Assembly: GCF_002224365.1 (NCBI RefSeq)
Contig: NZ_CP022437.1
Span: forward strand, 434,001 to 498,000
Length of the DNA: 64,000 bases
Direction: 5' to 3'
Origin: Virgibacillus necropolis
GTDB taxonomy: Bacteria > Bacillota > Bacilli > Bacillales > Amphibacillaceae
A model generated the notes under the pieces. That model ran no database searches. It was not told the origin of the DNA and saw nothing but the letters and a program-made list of their open reading frames with translations. The position numbers and the translations under genes were made by a program. Shown piece after piece: positions 51,910 to 61,673 of this stretch. Every line of letters starts with the position of its first letter. Position 1 is the stretch's first letter.

Positions 51910-53412
51910 ATGAAATTAAGCCAATTAATAAAATCAATTGACAGTGTAAATGGTCTCGAAATCGAGGATATTGACATAAAAGGTATTTCTTATCATTCAC
52001 AAAAAACTTCGAATGATAGTTTGTTCGTCTGTGTTAGAGGCTATAAAGTGGATGGGCACAACTATCTGCATGATGCCGTGAAAAAAGGCGCAAAGGCTGC
52101 TGTAGTAGAAGAATTTCAAGAAAATATTTCTATCCCCCAATTTCTCGTTAAGGATAGTAGAGTTGCGTTAGGGCAATTGGGAAATGTTTTCTATCAATGT
52201 CCATCTGAAAAGATGAAAATGATAGGAATTACTGCAACTAATGGAAAAACAACCACTTCCTATATGATGAACGCTATTTTAGAAAATGAAGGGTTAAAAA
52301 CAGGGCTAATTGGAACGGTAGTAATAAAAACAGACGATGTTTCAATTGAATCAGAGCTTACCACGCCCGAATCATTAGATTTGCATTATTATTTAAATGA
52401 GATGGTAAAAAAAGGTGTTTCCCATGTGTGTATGGAAGTCTCATCTGCTTCCCTGCAAATGCAACGTGTAGATGCCGTTAACTATGATATCGTAGCACTT
52501 AATAATCTAACTCCTGAGCACGCAGAAACACATGGATCGTTTGAAAAATACGTTGAGGTTAAATCGAGGTTGATTAGAGAGGCAGATGAAAAGAGTATTG
52601 CTGTTCTTAACTTAGATTCTACATATTCGGCATCGTTAGTAAACCAAACGAAAGCAAAGGTTATTTCTTATGGTATTGATCATAAGAACGGATATATTCA
52701 TTGTAAGAATGTAGATTTATCTACAGGGCGAGCTATATTTACAGTTGAAATTTTAAAGCCAATTCCTGTAGGTGATAACGAGGTTGAACCTAGCAAGTTT
52801 ACTGTTGAGTTGGGAGTTCCAGGTATGCATTCTGTGTATAATGCTATGGCCGCCATTACCATTGGATTGCTTTGTGGTGTTTCCATATCAACCATTCAGC
52901 ATACGCTTAAAGAATTTTCAGGTGTCCCAAGAAGATTTGAATTTATTTATGAGGATGAATTTATCATAATAGATGATCACTTTGCTAACCCAGGAAATAT
53001 TGAAGTTACCTTGCAAACATTAGAACACATGGATTATGAGAATCTTCAACTGGTTTATGCGATTAGGGGACAAAGAGGACCTACAATAAATAAAGATAAT
53101 GCAGAAGCTATTGCGGAAAGTGCGTCAAAGCTTAATATACGTGAAATTATAGCTACGAAGAGTTCATCTCATGTAACGTCAAAAGATGAAGTAACAGATG
53201 AGGAAATGGAAGCATTTATGGATGTAATGCAAAACGCAAATATTAGAGTGGATGTATATGACGAATTACCTGACGCAATACATGCAGCTCTTTCAGTAGC
53301 TAAGAAAAAGGATCTAGTTTTATTAGCTGGTTGTCAGGGAATGGATTATGGAGCAGGAATTGCTTTAGATCATGTATACAAAGATGACGTTAAGATAGAG
53401 GGCAAAGGTTAA
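51910..53412 (+). CDS. MurE-like Mur ligase paralogue 1 (divergent)
   Basis: 500 residues with all three Mur ligase domains. P-loop ITATNGKTTTSYM (Gly to Ala in the usual GTNGKT), TTPESLDLHYYLNEM, carbamylated-Lys motif YVEVKSRL and NLTPEHAETHG are present. It departs from MurE at key points: MEVSSASL replaces MEVSSHAL, DDHFANPG replaces DYAHTPD, and no DNPR-type amino-acid selectivity loop is seen. It should still form an amide bond with ATP, but the acceptor is probably not UDP-MurNAc-dipeptide with DAP. GGGGGC precedes the ATG. Confidence 0.85.
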   Translation: MKLSQLIKSIDSVNGLEIEDIDIKGISYHSQKTSNDSLFVCVRGYKVDGHNYLHDAVKKGAKAAVVEEFQENISIPQFLVKDSRVALGQLGNVFYQCPSEKMKMIGITATNGKTTTSYMMNAILENEGLKTGLIGTVVIKTDDVSIESELTTPESLDLHYYLNEMVKKGVSHVCMEVSSASLQMQRVDAVNYDIVALNNLTPEHAETHGSFEKYVEVKSRLIREADEKSIAVLNLDSTYSASLVNQTKAKVISYGIDHKNGYIHCKNVDLSTGRAIFTVEILKPIPVGDNEVEPSKFTVELGVPGMHSVYNAMAAITIGLLCGVSISTIQHTLKEFSGVPRRFEFIYEDEFIIIDDHFANPGNIEVTLQTLEHMDYENLQLVYAIRGQRGPTINKDNAEAIAESASKLNIREIIATKSSSHVTSKDEVTDEEMEAFMDVMQNANIRVDVYDELPDAIHAALSVAKKKDLVLLAGCQGMDYGAGIALDHVYKDDVKIEGKG

Positions 53413-53507
53413 GGTAATAGCCGTTCATCGTTCAGGCGTATACCAACAGTAAATAAACCAGCGTAAACTAACAAAGAATATTAACACCAACATGAGGAGC
53501 TGTAAAG

Positions 53508-54992
53508 ATGTTATTAAACTCTATTGTACAGGGTCTTGAATTTGACACTATTAAAGGAGATTTAAACAAGGAGATTAGTACACTATCCTATGATTCCAAA
53601 GAAGTTATGGAAAATAGTATTTTTGTTGCTATTTCAGGCTTTGCAGTTGATGGGCATCAGTTTATCGATAAAGCAATCGAGCAAGGTGCATCAACAATTA
53701 TACTCGAAAAAGATATGCTAATAGAACAGGATGTTACGGTTTTAAAGGTAATTAATTCACGGGATGCACTAGCCCGGGTTTCAGCTAACTTTTACCAAAA
53801 TCCTACTGAAAAGTTAAATCTTGTTGGGATTACTGGTACAAATGGCAAAACCTCATCATCGTACTTTATCCAGTCAATTTTTGAACAAGCAAAACAATCA
53901 ACGGGCTTAATTGGAACAATCGGAACGTTAATCAACAATAAGCTGGTGAAAAATAAAAATACAACACCTGAGTCGCTTAACCTACAAAGCACATTTTCCG
54001 AAATGACAAATGAAAAAGTTGACAATTGTATCATGGAAGTCTCATCCCATTCCCTAAATTTAAAACGCGTGGCATACAGTAACTTTAATACGGGTATATT
54101 TACGAACCTCACGCCAGATCATTTAGAACTGCATAATAATATGGACGATTATTTTGAAGCAAAGGCTGAGCTTTTTGATCTGACAAAGGATTTCAACATT
54201 ATTAATGTGGATGATAAGTATGGCAGAAGGTTGATTAATCGAGTGAAAGACTATGAAACAACGTTGGTAACGTTTGGACTTGAACATAAAGCAGATATCT
54301 ATCCAACTGATATACATTATTCTTTTGATAAAACTACGTATACGGTTAATACCCCCTCAGGAAGTGTTAAAGTTGCTGTCAATATTCCTGGTAAGATATA
54401 TGTATACAATAGTTTAGCGGCGATTGCTTGTGCATATTGTAACGGTATTTCCCTTGAGGATATTCGGTATGGAATTCAGAACGTTAAAGGTATCAAGGGT
54501 CGATTAGAGACGATTTACAAAGAAGAAGAGTATAAGGTCATTGTGGATTTTTCTCATACTGAGGACGCATTGGAGCAAGCGTTAAAGACTATTCGTCCTT
54601 ATGTAAAAGGAAAACTGATTTTAGTATTTGGTGTGTATGCAGATGAAAGTGATAAGGGACGAGAAAAGCGCGATGGAATGAGCCGCGCTGCTTCAACGTT
54701 TGCGGACTTTTCTGTTGTTACATCAGATAACCCGAAAACATTTGATCCATTGATGATTGTTCAAGATATTTCCCAGGCAATGGACCGCTATAATGGTAAA
54801 TATAAAACAATTCTCGACCGCGAGAAGGCCATTCAGCACGCGATTGAGATAAGTGAAAAGGACGATACGATACTTATTGCAGGTAAAGGGCATGAAACAA
54901 CACAAAAGGTTGGCAATCTAGAAATTCCCTTTGATGAAACAAAGATAGCATTAGAGGCATTACAGGAAAAGAAGCAATTTGTGGAGTTATAA
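53508..54992 (+). CDS. MurE-like Mur ligase paralogue 2
   Basis: 494 residues, closer to true MurE than its neighbour: GITGTNGKTSSSYF, TTPESLNLQS, MEVSSHSLNLKRV, YFEAKAELF, DFSHTEDALEQAL and TSDNPKTFDP. The DNPK loop resembles the DNPR that selects meso-diaminopimelate, with Lys for Arg. Housekeeping murE normally sits in the dcw cluster, so this is likely an extra copy. The 95-bp gap to the first ligase and shared orientation suggest one transcript. GAGGAG precedes the ATG. Confidence 0.87.
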   Translation: MLLNSIVQGLEFDTIKGDLNKEISTLSYDSKEVMENSIFVAISGFAVDGHQFIDKAIEQGASTIILEKDMLIEQDVTVLKVINSRDALARVSANFYQNPTEKLNLVGITGTNGKTSSSYFIQSIFEQAKQSTGLIGTIGTLINNKLVKNKNTTPESLNLQSTFSEMTNEKVDNCIMEVSSHSLNLKRVAYSNFNTGIFTNLTPDHLELHNNMDDYFEAKAELFDLTKDFNIINVDDKYGRRLINRVKDYETTLVTFGLEHKADIYPTDIHYSFDKTTYTVNTPSGSVKVAVNIPGKIYVYNSLAAIACAYCNGISLEDIRYGIQNVKGIKGRLETIYKEEEYKVIVDFSHTEDALEQALKTIRPYVKGKLILVFGVYADESDKGREKRDGMSRAASTFADFSVVTSDNPKTFDPLMIVQDISQAMDRYNGKYKTILDREKAIQHAIEISEKDDTILIAGKGHETTQKVGNLEIPFDETKIALEALQEKKQFVEL

Positions 54993-55087
54993 AACAATAA
55001 TCTTTTTGATACTATGTAACCGATCACGGGCATAAACATAGTAACAGGTTGAAAAAGTCCTATAATTTTTCATAGGGGGGATGGCGA

Positions 55088-55288
55088 ATGAATCATCAGA
55101 AGGATAAGCGATTTGATGAGTTTTTGTCAGATTCTTTTAAGGATGGAGCTTGTATTAGGGAATTACGGTTAACAAATGCGGAATTGAAGTATGTACAACT
55201 CAAATTTCCAAAGTCCAAAGTAACAAAATTGCCCGAAAGCAGAAATCGTACCCCAAAAAAATTATGGTATGAAATACGGATTAAATAA
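55088..55288 (+). CDS. 66-residue basic protein, unknown
   Basis: ATG after AGGGGGGATGG encodes 66 residues rich in Lys, Arg and Glu (RFDEFLSDSFKDGACIREL start, KKLWYEIRIK end). It is followed at once by a terminator. The FPKSKVTKLPESR stretch could contact nucleic acid. No family recognised. Confidence 0.65.
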   Translation: MNHQKDKRFDEFLSDSFKDGACIRELRLTNAELKYVQLKFPKSKVTKLPESRNRTPKKLWYEIRIK

Positions 55289-55293
55289 TAGTG

Positions 55294-55336
55294 AAAAGAC
55301 CAGTTACTCTATCCTATGAGTGAACTGGTCTTTTTG
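55294..55336. terminator. bidirectional terminator between the small gene and the BCCT gene
   Basis: AAAAGACCAGTT / AACTGGTCTTTT stem followed by T. Confidence 0.85.
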
Positions 55337-57004
55337 TTACTTATCCTTATCTACATCTTTATCTTGTAATGCTTCTAGAGCAGACCGCTTCTTTTTTTGT
55401 TCCATACGTCTTTTCCGTAACCGCTCCACTATCTCTTTTCGATTTATATGGATTGTTGGTGATTCATACTCTTTAGATTCTTTAATATCACTGTTTGATG
55501 CTTTCATAAACGACCATGCTAGCAACAACATGATAAAGATAACTGGAAATCCGGCTACAATACTAGCAGTTTGCAACGTTTCTAGGTTTCCGATATACAT
55601 TAAGACAAGTGGCAACAGACATAAGGTAAATGACCAGAATAAACGATTCCACCTGAGTGGTTCTGATTGTACTTCTTTTTGCACAACTGCAGCTAAAATA
55701 TAGGATGAAGAATCAAATGTTGTGGCTAAAAATATGATAGCTAACACAGTAAATGCAGCTACCATAACTCCAGCCAATGGTAATTGGTGAAGGATAGCGA
55801 TAATTGCGGCGGGTGCACCAAACTCGTTCATAAAGCTGATGACATCGAAGCTTCCACTTAATTGCAGATAAAGGCCGAAATTACCCATAATGCCAAAGAA
55901 AAGAATACAGCCGATTGTACCGTAAATCATGGTGCCTAATGTCATTTCGCGAATCGTTCTTCCGCGTGAAATTCGTGCGACAAATAACCCCACGAATGGC
56001 GCGTATACGACCCACCATGCCCAGTAGAAAACGGTCCATGATTCAGGGAATCCCGTTTCTGTAAAACCAGCTAAGTTTCGAAACGGTTCTAACCAGGTAG
56101 CCATTCGAAAAAAGTTGTCCATAATAATCCCGATGCTACTTATCGTCGCTTCGCTAATGAATACTGTAGGACCAGCAACAAAAATGAATCCTAATACCAA
56201 TATAGCAAGCCATAAATTAATGTCACTTAACACTTTTATTCCACGTCGTAACCCAGAGTATGCGCTTATGGCAAAAATGACTGTACATAAAAGTAAAATA
56301 CCCGTTTTTAAACCTAGCGTTACTGGGAGACCCGTCAGATCATGCACACCCTCTGCAATCATTGGAGTTCCTAAAGCCAAGGTTGTCCCTGCACCGCCCA
56401 TTAAACCAAACATGAATAGAACATCGATGATAACTCCAAGTGGTCCATCGACAAGTCTGCCTAAAACTGGTCGAACCGCTTCACTAATTTTAAGTACTGG
56501 CTTTTTTCGAACATAATAAAAATAAGCAATCGGTAAGGCGGGAAGTGTGTAGATCGCCCATGCAATTGGACCCCAATGGAAAATGCCATAAGAGGATGCC
56601 CACTGAATTGCTTCATTTGACCTAGGTTCAAGTCCAAATGGTGGACCCTGATAGTAATAAGCCCATTCAATCATGCCCCAGTAAAGAATACTTGAACCGA
56701 TCCCTGCAGCAAAAAGCATTGCTGCCCAAGAAAAAGAGCCGAACTCTTTTTCTTCATCTGCATTGCCAAGCTTAATTTGTCCATTTTTACTAAAGGCAAC
56801 ATAAAGTAGAAATACAAATGCTGCTAGACCCATTATGATATATAGCATTCCAAAGGTACTTGTCATAAAGTCATTTGCCATAGTTACAAATTTTGCCCCA
56901 GCCTCTGGAAAAAGGATGAGTGGAATAGAGACAGCGAGGATTAATACTAGCGCACCAATAAAAGTTGGCCAATCAATTAAACCTTTTTTCATATAGTAAT
57001 TCAA
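55337..57004 (-). CDS. BCCT-family betaine/carnitine/choline transporter
   Basis: 555 residues with twelve helices. The GMIEWAYYYQGPPFGL, FHWGPIAWAIYTLPALPIAYFYY and FYWAWWVVYAPFVGLFVARISRGRTIRE motifs are characteristic, the last with the tryptophan-rich substrate box. A charged C-terminal tail (about 510-555) is typical of osmosensing members such as OpuD or BetP. It takes up compatible solutes with Na+, fitting a halotolerant host. It is a single gene. Confidence 0.93.
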   Translation of the reverse strand: MNYYMKKGLIDWPTFIGALVLILAVSIPLILFPEAGAKFVTMANDFMTSTFGMLYIIMGLAAFVFLLYVAFSKNGQIKLGNADEEKEFGSFSWAAMLFAAGIGSSILYWGMIEWAYYYQGPPFGLEPRSNEAIQWASSYGIFHWGPIAWAIYTLPALPIAYFYYVRKKPVLKISEAVRPVLGRLVDGPLGVIIDVLFMFGLMGGAGTTLALGTPMIAEGVHDLTGLPVTLGLKTGILLLCTVIFAISAYSGLRRGIKVLSDINLWLAILVLGFIFVAGPTVFISEATISSIGIIMDNFFRMATWLEPFRNLAGFTETGFPESWTVFYWAWWVVYAPFVGLFVARISRGRTIREMTLGTMIYGTIGCILFFGIMGNFGLYLQLSGSFDVISFMNEFGAPAAIIAILHQLPLAGVMVAAFTVLAIIFLATTFDSSSYILAAVVQKEVQSEPLRWNRLFWSFTLCLLPLVLMYIGNLETLQTASIVAGFPVIFIMLLLAWSFMKASNSDIKESKEYESPTIHINRKEIVERLRKRRMEQKKKRSALEALQDKDVDKDK

Positions 57005-57071
57005 CCTTTCTCTCGTAAGTTCCGTTTGATAACTTAGTTTCCGCCAATGACATAAATAAATACATTGGGGG

Positions 57072-57249
57072 GTGAAGATAAGTGCATTAGTACATACTAA
57101 CTTGGATAACTATTCAAAATATAATTGGCGTTCCGGAACGTACACGCTATTATTTCAAAAATAAGAAAACGATTGCGAGAACGACGATAGCTGTCATCGG
57201 TGGCGCAATTATCTATCGAAATCTAATTTTGATAAAAAAAGCTGTCTAG
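57072..57249 (+). pseudogene. possible frameshifted small gene
   Basis: A GTG at 57072 after GGGGG opens VKISALVHTNLDNYSKYN and ends after 30 codons. A second frame continues with GVPERTRYYFKNKK and a hydrophobic IAVIGGAIIYRNLILI end, stopping at 57249 inside the terminator stem. A single-base frameshift near 57125 would join them into a 58-residue membrane peptide. Speculative. Confidence 0.28.
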
Positions 57250-57274
57250 CCATTTGCGGCTAGACAGCTTTTTG
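57234..57274. terminator. bidirectional terminator after the amidase gene
   Basis: AAGCTGTCTAGCC / GGCTAGACAGCTT, flanked by A7 on the left and T5 on the right. Confidence 0.9.
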
Positions 57275-57281
57275 TTCATTA

Positions 57282-58391
57282 TTATCTGAGAAAATATTTT
57301 TTTACCCCATCCGTGATTGCCTGTGCAACGTTATTTTGGTATGCACTCGTTTGAATGGTGAACAAATCATTTGGGTTAGTGATAAATCCTAATTCCACTA
57401 AAACGGATAAGTCACTATTTTCTCGTAAAACATGAAAGTTCCCATAGTGGACGCCTCGATCTTGTAGTGCAACCTGTTGTCCAATTTTCTTTTGTATGGA
57501 CGAAGCAAGCCCTTTGCCGCTTTCATAATAATACGTACCAATACCGTTTACGGCTATAAATGGATAGGCATTATAATGTAGGCTGATAAATGCATCTGTT
57601 TGAAATAGACTACTAAATTGTGTGCGCTCCTCTAGCGACAAGTATTGGTCGTCTGCCCGGGTAAGCTCGACAGTTGCACCTGCATCACGCAAATACTGAG
57701 CAATCTTTTCCGCTATTGATAATGTCAAATCTTTTTCTAAGACTCCATTGAACCCAATTGCACCAGGATCATTTCCTCCGTGCCCAGGGTCGAGCACAAT
57801 AGTATAGCCCTCAAGTGAACCATTTCCGCTCTGTTTAGGCTTGTTTTGTGGCTCTTTGGTCGTAGATTTAGGTTCAGATTTAGGTACAGATTCAGGTGTA
57901 TAAGTGTCTGTTAACCATGCTGCAATCCATCCAAATGAACCATCCTGAAGCATTACCTTATGCCAATCATTGGCAGTTTTAATTTTCGTATATGTATCTC
58001 CTGATGTTGCAAAGCCAATAATTGAATCGTCAGTGCTAGGGCCGCTACGGACATAGACCCCGTTTGTGTTAACGGTCACTGTTTCACTTATTGTTAGGCT
58101 TGAATCTTGTTTGGTGTTTTCTACGGGGTACAAATATTGTGATGCGACCCATGCTGTTTTCCCGCCATAATACGTTTGTACCCACCCATGCTGTTCATTA
58201 AAAACAACTACTTGATCACCTGTTGTTAATTGTCCCAAAATTTCTGCGTCATGTGATGGGGCAATCCTTACATGAAGAGATGATGTTCCAACTTCGTACG
58301 TTTGGCCCTCATGAGCGTCAACGATAGGTGAAATAATGATAGATAATAGCAATAAGCTTAATCCGATGAATAAAAAGCGTATACTCTTCAT
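57282..58391 (-). CDS. secreted N-acetylmuramoyl-L-alanine amidase with two SH3b domains
   Basis: 369 residues. Signal peptide (about 1-26, ending IVDA), SH3b domain 1 (about 30-92), SH3b domain 2 (about 105-168), a Pro/Lys-rich linker, then an Amidase_3 domain (about 195-369). The zinc site is VLDPGHGGNDPGA (His), the Glu in NGVLEKDL, SLHYNAYP (His) and the catalytic VELGFITNPND. It cleaves the amide between MurNAc and L-Ala during wall turnover. GGAGGAT precedes the ATG. Transcribed alone. Confidence 0.92.
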   Translation of the reverse strand: MKSIRFLFIGLSLLLLSIIISPIVDAHEGQTYEVGTSSLHVRIAPSHDAEILGQLTTGDQVVVFNEQHGWVQTYYGGKTAWVASQYLYPVENTKQDSSLTISETVTVNTNGVYVRSGPSTDDSIIGFATSGDTYTKIKTANDWHKVMLQDGSFGWIAAWLTDTYTPESVPKSEPKSTTKEPQNKPKQSGNGSLEGYTIVLDPGHGGNDPGAIGFNGVLEKDLTLSIAEKIAQYLRDAGATVELTRADDQYLSLEERTQFSSLFQTDAFISLHYNAYPFIAVNGIGTYYYESGKGLASSIQKKIGQQVALQDRGVHYGNFHVLRENSDLSVLVELGFITNPNDLFTIQTSAYQNNVAQAITDGVKKYFLR

Positions 58392-58614
58392 TTTATCCTC
58401 CTTTTGGTAAACATATGTAATAGATTATCTCCTATTATACAAAATACTAAACTGGTTGTGGGGAAAATCATGCAAATTGACTATAATTTTATAGAAGATT
58501 CATCCAGTTAATTGGGAAAGTAGGTAATACGATGTATATACAATCATTTAACTTAATTAACCAATAGGGTTAATGCTACAATTAAATCTGAAAATGAAGA
58601 ATTGAGGTGGGAAA

Positions 58615-60027
58615 ATGCTTGCAAATTACGCAGTAGATGATCTTGCAAAAAAGATAAAAACAAGGGATCTTTCACCAATTGAGGTGATGAAATATTATAT
58701 CAATCAAATTGAGAAACATAACAGTCAAGTTAATGCTTTTGTGACATTGAATCCAAACGTAATGGACGAATCAAGGCAGGCAGAACAGGATGTTATGGAA
58801 GGGAAATCTTTAGGAGTTTTACATGGTGTGCCCGTTGGAATCAAGGATTTAACGCCAACAAAGGGGATTCGAACTACTTTCGGGACAAAGGTTTTTGCTG
58901 ATCATGTACCAGATCGTGATGCGACAATTGTCGAGCGTTTAAAAGCGGCTGGAGCTATAATCATTGGAAAAACAAACACGCCTGATTTTGGTCATAAAGG
59001 AACAACAGACAATTTGTTGTTTGGTGCAACAAAAAATCCATGGAATCTAGATAAAACTGCAGGCGGATCTAGTGGTGGATCTGCAGCCGCAGTTGCTGCT
59101 GGGATGGTTCCGTTTGCTGAAGGAAGTGATGGGGGAGGATCGGTACGTATTCCTGCGAGCTTTTGCGGGGTCTATGGTTTTAAACCATCTTATGGTAGAA
59201 TTCCGATGGACAATAGCCTAGTCAATGCATTTGGTACAAATAATCCTTTCGTGAATCATGGTCCGTTAACTCGAACTGTTCGAGACGCAGCCCTATTTGT
59301 TGATGCCACGCAAGGGCTATCAACGACAGATCCATTTTCCGTTCCTCGGTTTGATAGGGCTTTAGTCGATCAATTAGAAGGAAGTTTAGCTGGTGTAAAA
59401 ATTGCTTATACGAAAGACTTTGGGATGTATACAGTAGATAAAGAGGTACTTCAAGTAATCGATCAGCAAGTAAAAAGGCTACAAGAGGTAGGAGCAGAAG
59501 TAGAAGAAGTATCGATGGATTTCGGCATGACCTTACATCAATTCCTTGGATTTTTTAAAAATACATGGTACGCATCTGCTTCAGCAGGCAGTGCAGCGAT
59601 GTTGCGCGATTACCCTGAACTACTTACGCCATCCTACCATACGATGATTGAACGAGGATTTGACGTGTCAACAAGCGAGTATATCGGCTATCAGAAAAAA
59701 CGGACAGTTGTATGGAGAGAACTTCAAAAACATTTTGAGACGTTTGATCTTGTCATGTCTCCATCACTTTCTATTCCAGCGTTTGATTATCAGTTGTTAG
59801 GGCCCGAAGAGATTGAAGGAAAAAAGATCGAAGCGGATTCAGATTGGATGATGACTCACATCTATAATATGACTGGCTTGCCAGCGGCCTCCATTCCAGC
59901 AGGATTTACGAAGGGCGGATTACCGATCGGTATGCAGCTTGCTGGAAATCGGTTCGATGATGGACTAGTACTACGAGTAAGCCATGCTTATGAAAAATTA
60001 ATTGGTGGATTCCCATTTGCTAAATAG
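58615..60027 (+). CDS. amidase-signature family hydrolase
   Basis: 470 residues. The Ser-cisSer-Lys triad is visible: Lys in [14 protein letters not shown], cis-Ser in [14 protein letters not shown] and nucleophile Ser in [16 protein letters not shown]. It hydrolyses an amide, possibly an aliphatic or aryl amide or a GatA-like substrate, but it is not in a gatCAB operon. GAGGTGG precedes the ATG. A terminator follows. Confidence 0.88.
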   Translation: MLANYAVDDLAKKIKTRDLSPIEVMKYYINQIEKHNSQVNAFVTLNPNVMDESRQAEQDVMEGKSLGVLHGVPVGIKDLTPTKGIRTTFGTKVFADHVPDRDATIVERLKAAGAIIIGKTNTPDFGHKGTTDNLLFGATKNPWNLDKTAGGSSGGSAAAVAAGMVPFAEGSDGGGSVRIPASFCGVYGFKPSYGRIPMDNSLVNAFGTNNPFVNHGPLTRTVRDAALFVDATQGLSTTDPFSVPRFDRALVDQLEGSLAGVKIAYTKDFGMYTVDKEVLQVIDQQVKRLQEVGAEVEEVSMDFGMTLHQFLGFFKNTWYASASAGSAAMLRDYPELLTPSYHTMIERGFDVSTSEYIGYQKKRTVVWRELQKHFETFDLVMSPSLSIPAFDYQLLGPEEIEGKKIEADSDWMMTHIYNMTGLPAASIPAGFTKGGLPIGMQLAGNRFDDGLVLRVSHAYEKLIGGFPFAK

Positions 60028-60030
60028 AGA

Positions 60031-60058
60031 AAAAGTGCTACAGTTTGGTTGCACTTTA
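60031..60058 (+). terminator. terminator after the amidase gene
   Basis: AAAAGTGC / GCACTTTA stem. Confidence 0.65.
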
Positions 60059-60180
60059 ATGCTGTCCAGTATCATGACCTTATTAAATGGTATTGTGGAT
60101 CAACTTTCCCTTTTTCATTAAGGTTGTTTTCTAAAAGATTGTTGTTTTTGACACAAAACCTATAGATTACGACGTAAGTG

Positions 60181-60309
60181 CTGGTTGATTTCCGCTGCGG
60201 GCAGTCGCGCACCTTAGGGCGGCTGGTGAGCCTCCTCGTGCTCCGCACTGCGGGGTCTCACCTATGCCTATCCTCCCGCAGGAGTCGACTGCCCTCCGCT
60301 CCAATCAAC
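60181..60309. repeat. imperfect palindromic element (GCGGGCAGTCG ... CGACTGCCC type)
   Basis: Arms GTTGATTTCCGCTGCGGGCAG... and ...GACTGCCCTCCGCTCCAATC pair, enclosing GGTGAG/CTCACC. High GC against its surroundings. This palindrome class is common between genes in Bacillaceae. Confidence 0.75.
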
Positions 60310-60390
60310 TGCCATAAATTGAAGGCTATTTTATAATAAAAGCAACCAGTGATCAAGTAAATTGAAATTGTTAAGCACAAACCCAGTGAA

Positions 60391-60433
60391 GGAAATCCAC
60401 GGAGACGCCTGTGGGAAAGCGAAGTGGATTTCC
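60391..60433. repeat. hairpin GGAAATCCAC / GTGGATTTCC
   Basis: Perfect 10-bp arms around a 23-base loop, 80 bp after the larger palindrome. Probably a companion piece of the same repeat family. Nothing else was recognised in the 60.03-60.63 kb gap. Confidence 0.6.
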
Positions 60434-60630
60434 GGAACGATTGACCAACCACCAAAACCAGCAATTACGTCGCATTTTATATTAACTTCGGTGGTATGAG
60501 CAACAAACTATACGAAAAAAGCCTTGATTAAAGTTCTACCGAAATTTGTACTACTTGTTGAGTAAGACATAGAGGTTTCATTCTGTTAAACTATAACTAG
60601 GTTCATAATACATATATAGCAGGTGTTTCC

Positions 60631-61347
60631 GTGGATGCATTCATCATTTTTTTCATCATTATATTAGTTGCTTCGATTCTCCAAACGAGTACTGGATTTG
60701 GTTTTTCCATTATGGCCACTCCCTTTTTACTTTTATTATTTGAACCGCGCGAAGCCATCCAAATCAACTTAATATTGTCATTAATTATTTCACTTTCTCT
60801 AATTATGAAAATAAAACAGGATATAGATTATGGAATCCTGCGGCGTTTTATGATAGGTAGTTTTGTTGGATTACCAATTGGAATCAGCATTTTTTTGTCG
60901 CTAGATATGACCGTGCTAAAGCTTTTTGTTAGCGTACTTATTTTGGTTTTGACATTTTTATTAATCTTAAAATATCGGATTAAACAGACAAACATTCGTG
61001 ATTTTACGATTGGAGGATTATCTGGAGCATTCACAACTAGCATTGGTATGCCAGGCCCTCCTATATTATTGTACTTTTCTGGAACGAACACATCGAAAGA
61101 AGCGCTCCGTGCAACAACGCTTGCTTTTTACCTTTTTATTTATTTTGTAAGTCTAATCATTCAAATTATCTTTGTTGGGACTTCAAAAGTTATTTGGGTA
61201 TCTAGCTTGGAAGGTCTACCGATGGTAATCGTCGGGTTAATCACTGGTCAGCTTTTATTTAAACGGATTAACCAGCACATATTTCGAATGATGACATATG
61301 TCTTATTGTTATTTACAGGATTATATTTGTTACTTCAACAACTTTAA
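60631..61347 (+). CDS. TSUP (TauE/SafE) family exporter, second copy
   Basis: 238 residues, seven or eight helices. STGFGFSIMATPFLLLLFEPREAIQ and GLSGAFTTSIGMPGPPILLYFSGTN are the two TSUP motifs. It differs strongly from the copy at 4438 and belongs to another subgroup, so sulfite is not assured as substrate. GTG start at 60631 (AGGTG upstream). No partner gene. Confidence 0.85.
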   Translation: MDAFIIFFIIILVASILQTSTGFGFSIMATPFLLLLFEPREAIQINLILSLIISLSLIMKIKQDIDYGILRRFMIGSFVGLPIGISIFLSLDMTVLKLFVSVLILVLTFLLILKYRIKQTNIRDFTIGGLSGAFTTSIGMPGPPILLYFSGTNTSKEALRATTLAFYLFIYFVSLIIQIIFVGTSKVIWVSSLEGLPMVIVGLITGQLLFKRINQHIFRMMTYVLLLFTGLYLLLQQL

Positions 61348-61464
61348 AAATGGACATGCGATATGTGTGAATGTACGTTTCAAAGAAGACGCGCGATTAA
61401 TATACTAAAGTAGATAATGTTCTTTAGGATCAACGGTTAGCCTTCCGAACGGAGGTGGTGCCTT

Positions 61465-61569
61465 GTGAGTTTATATGAAACATTTATGGTGCTAATTGGA
61501 TTTGGTTCTTTGTTGATTGCCTTACTGGCGTTGGTCATTACCCTGATCAATAGGATCAATAGAAAATAG
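61465..61569 (+). CDS. small hydrophobic type I toxin (holin-like, TxpA/BsrG-like)
   Basis: 34 residues: MSLYETFMVLIGFGSLLIA, a hydrophobic stretch and a basic NRINRK tail. The YETxM...FGSLL pattern matches the family annotated as putative holin-like toxin, to which TxpA/BsrE-type membrane toxins are related. GTG start, perfect GGAGGTGG site. A long hairpin begins at the stop codon and a second lies 80 bp on, as in type I toxin-antitoxin loci. Confidence 0.75.
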   Translation: MSLYETFMVLIGFGSLLIALLALVITLINRINRK

Positions 61570-61673
61570 ACCTCCCAATTACCTGAAAAAGTAATCGGAA
61601 AGGTCTATTCGCATAGAGTAGCCGACTCCTAGGAGAACCGCTTATCTATAGACCACAGTCCGCACTGTGGTCT
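61565..61673 (-). ncRNA. candidate antisense antitoxin RNA
   Basis: On the minus strand, TTGACC (61695-61700) and TATAGA (61674-61679, 15-bp spacer) could start an RNA near 61670. It would run through the GACCACAGT/ACTGTGGTC hairpin (61651-61672) and stop at the AATAGACCT/AGGTCTATT hairpin (61565-61609), overlapping the toxin mRNA 3' end. Inferred from layout only. Confidence 0.4.
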
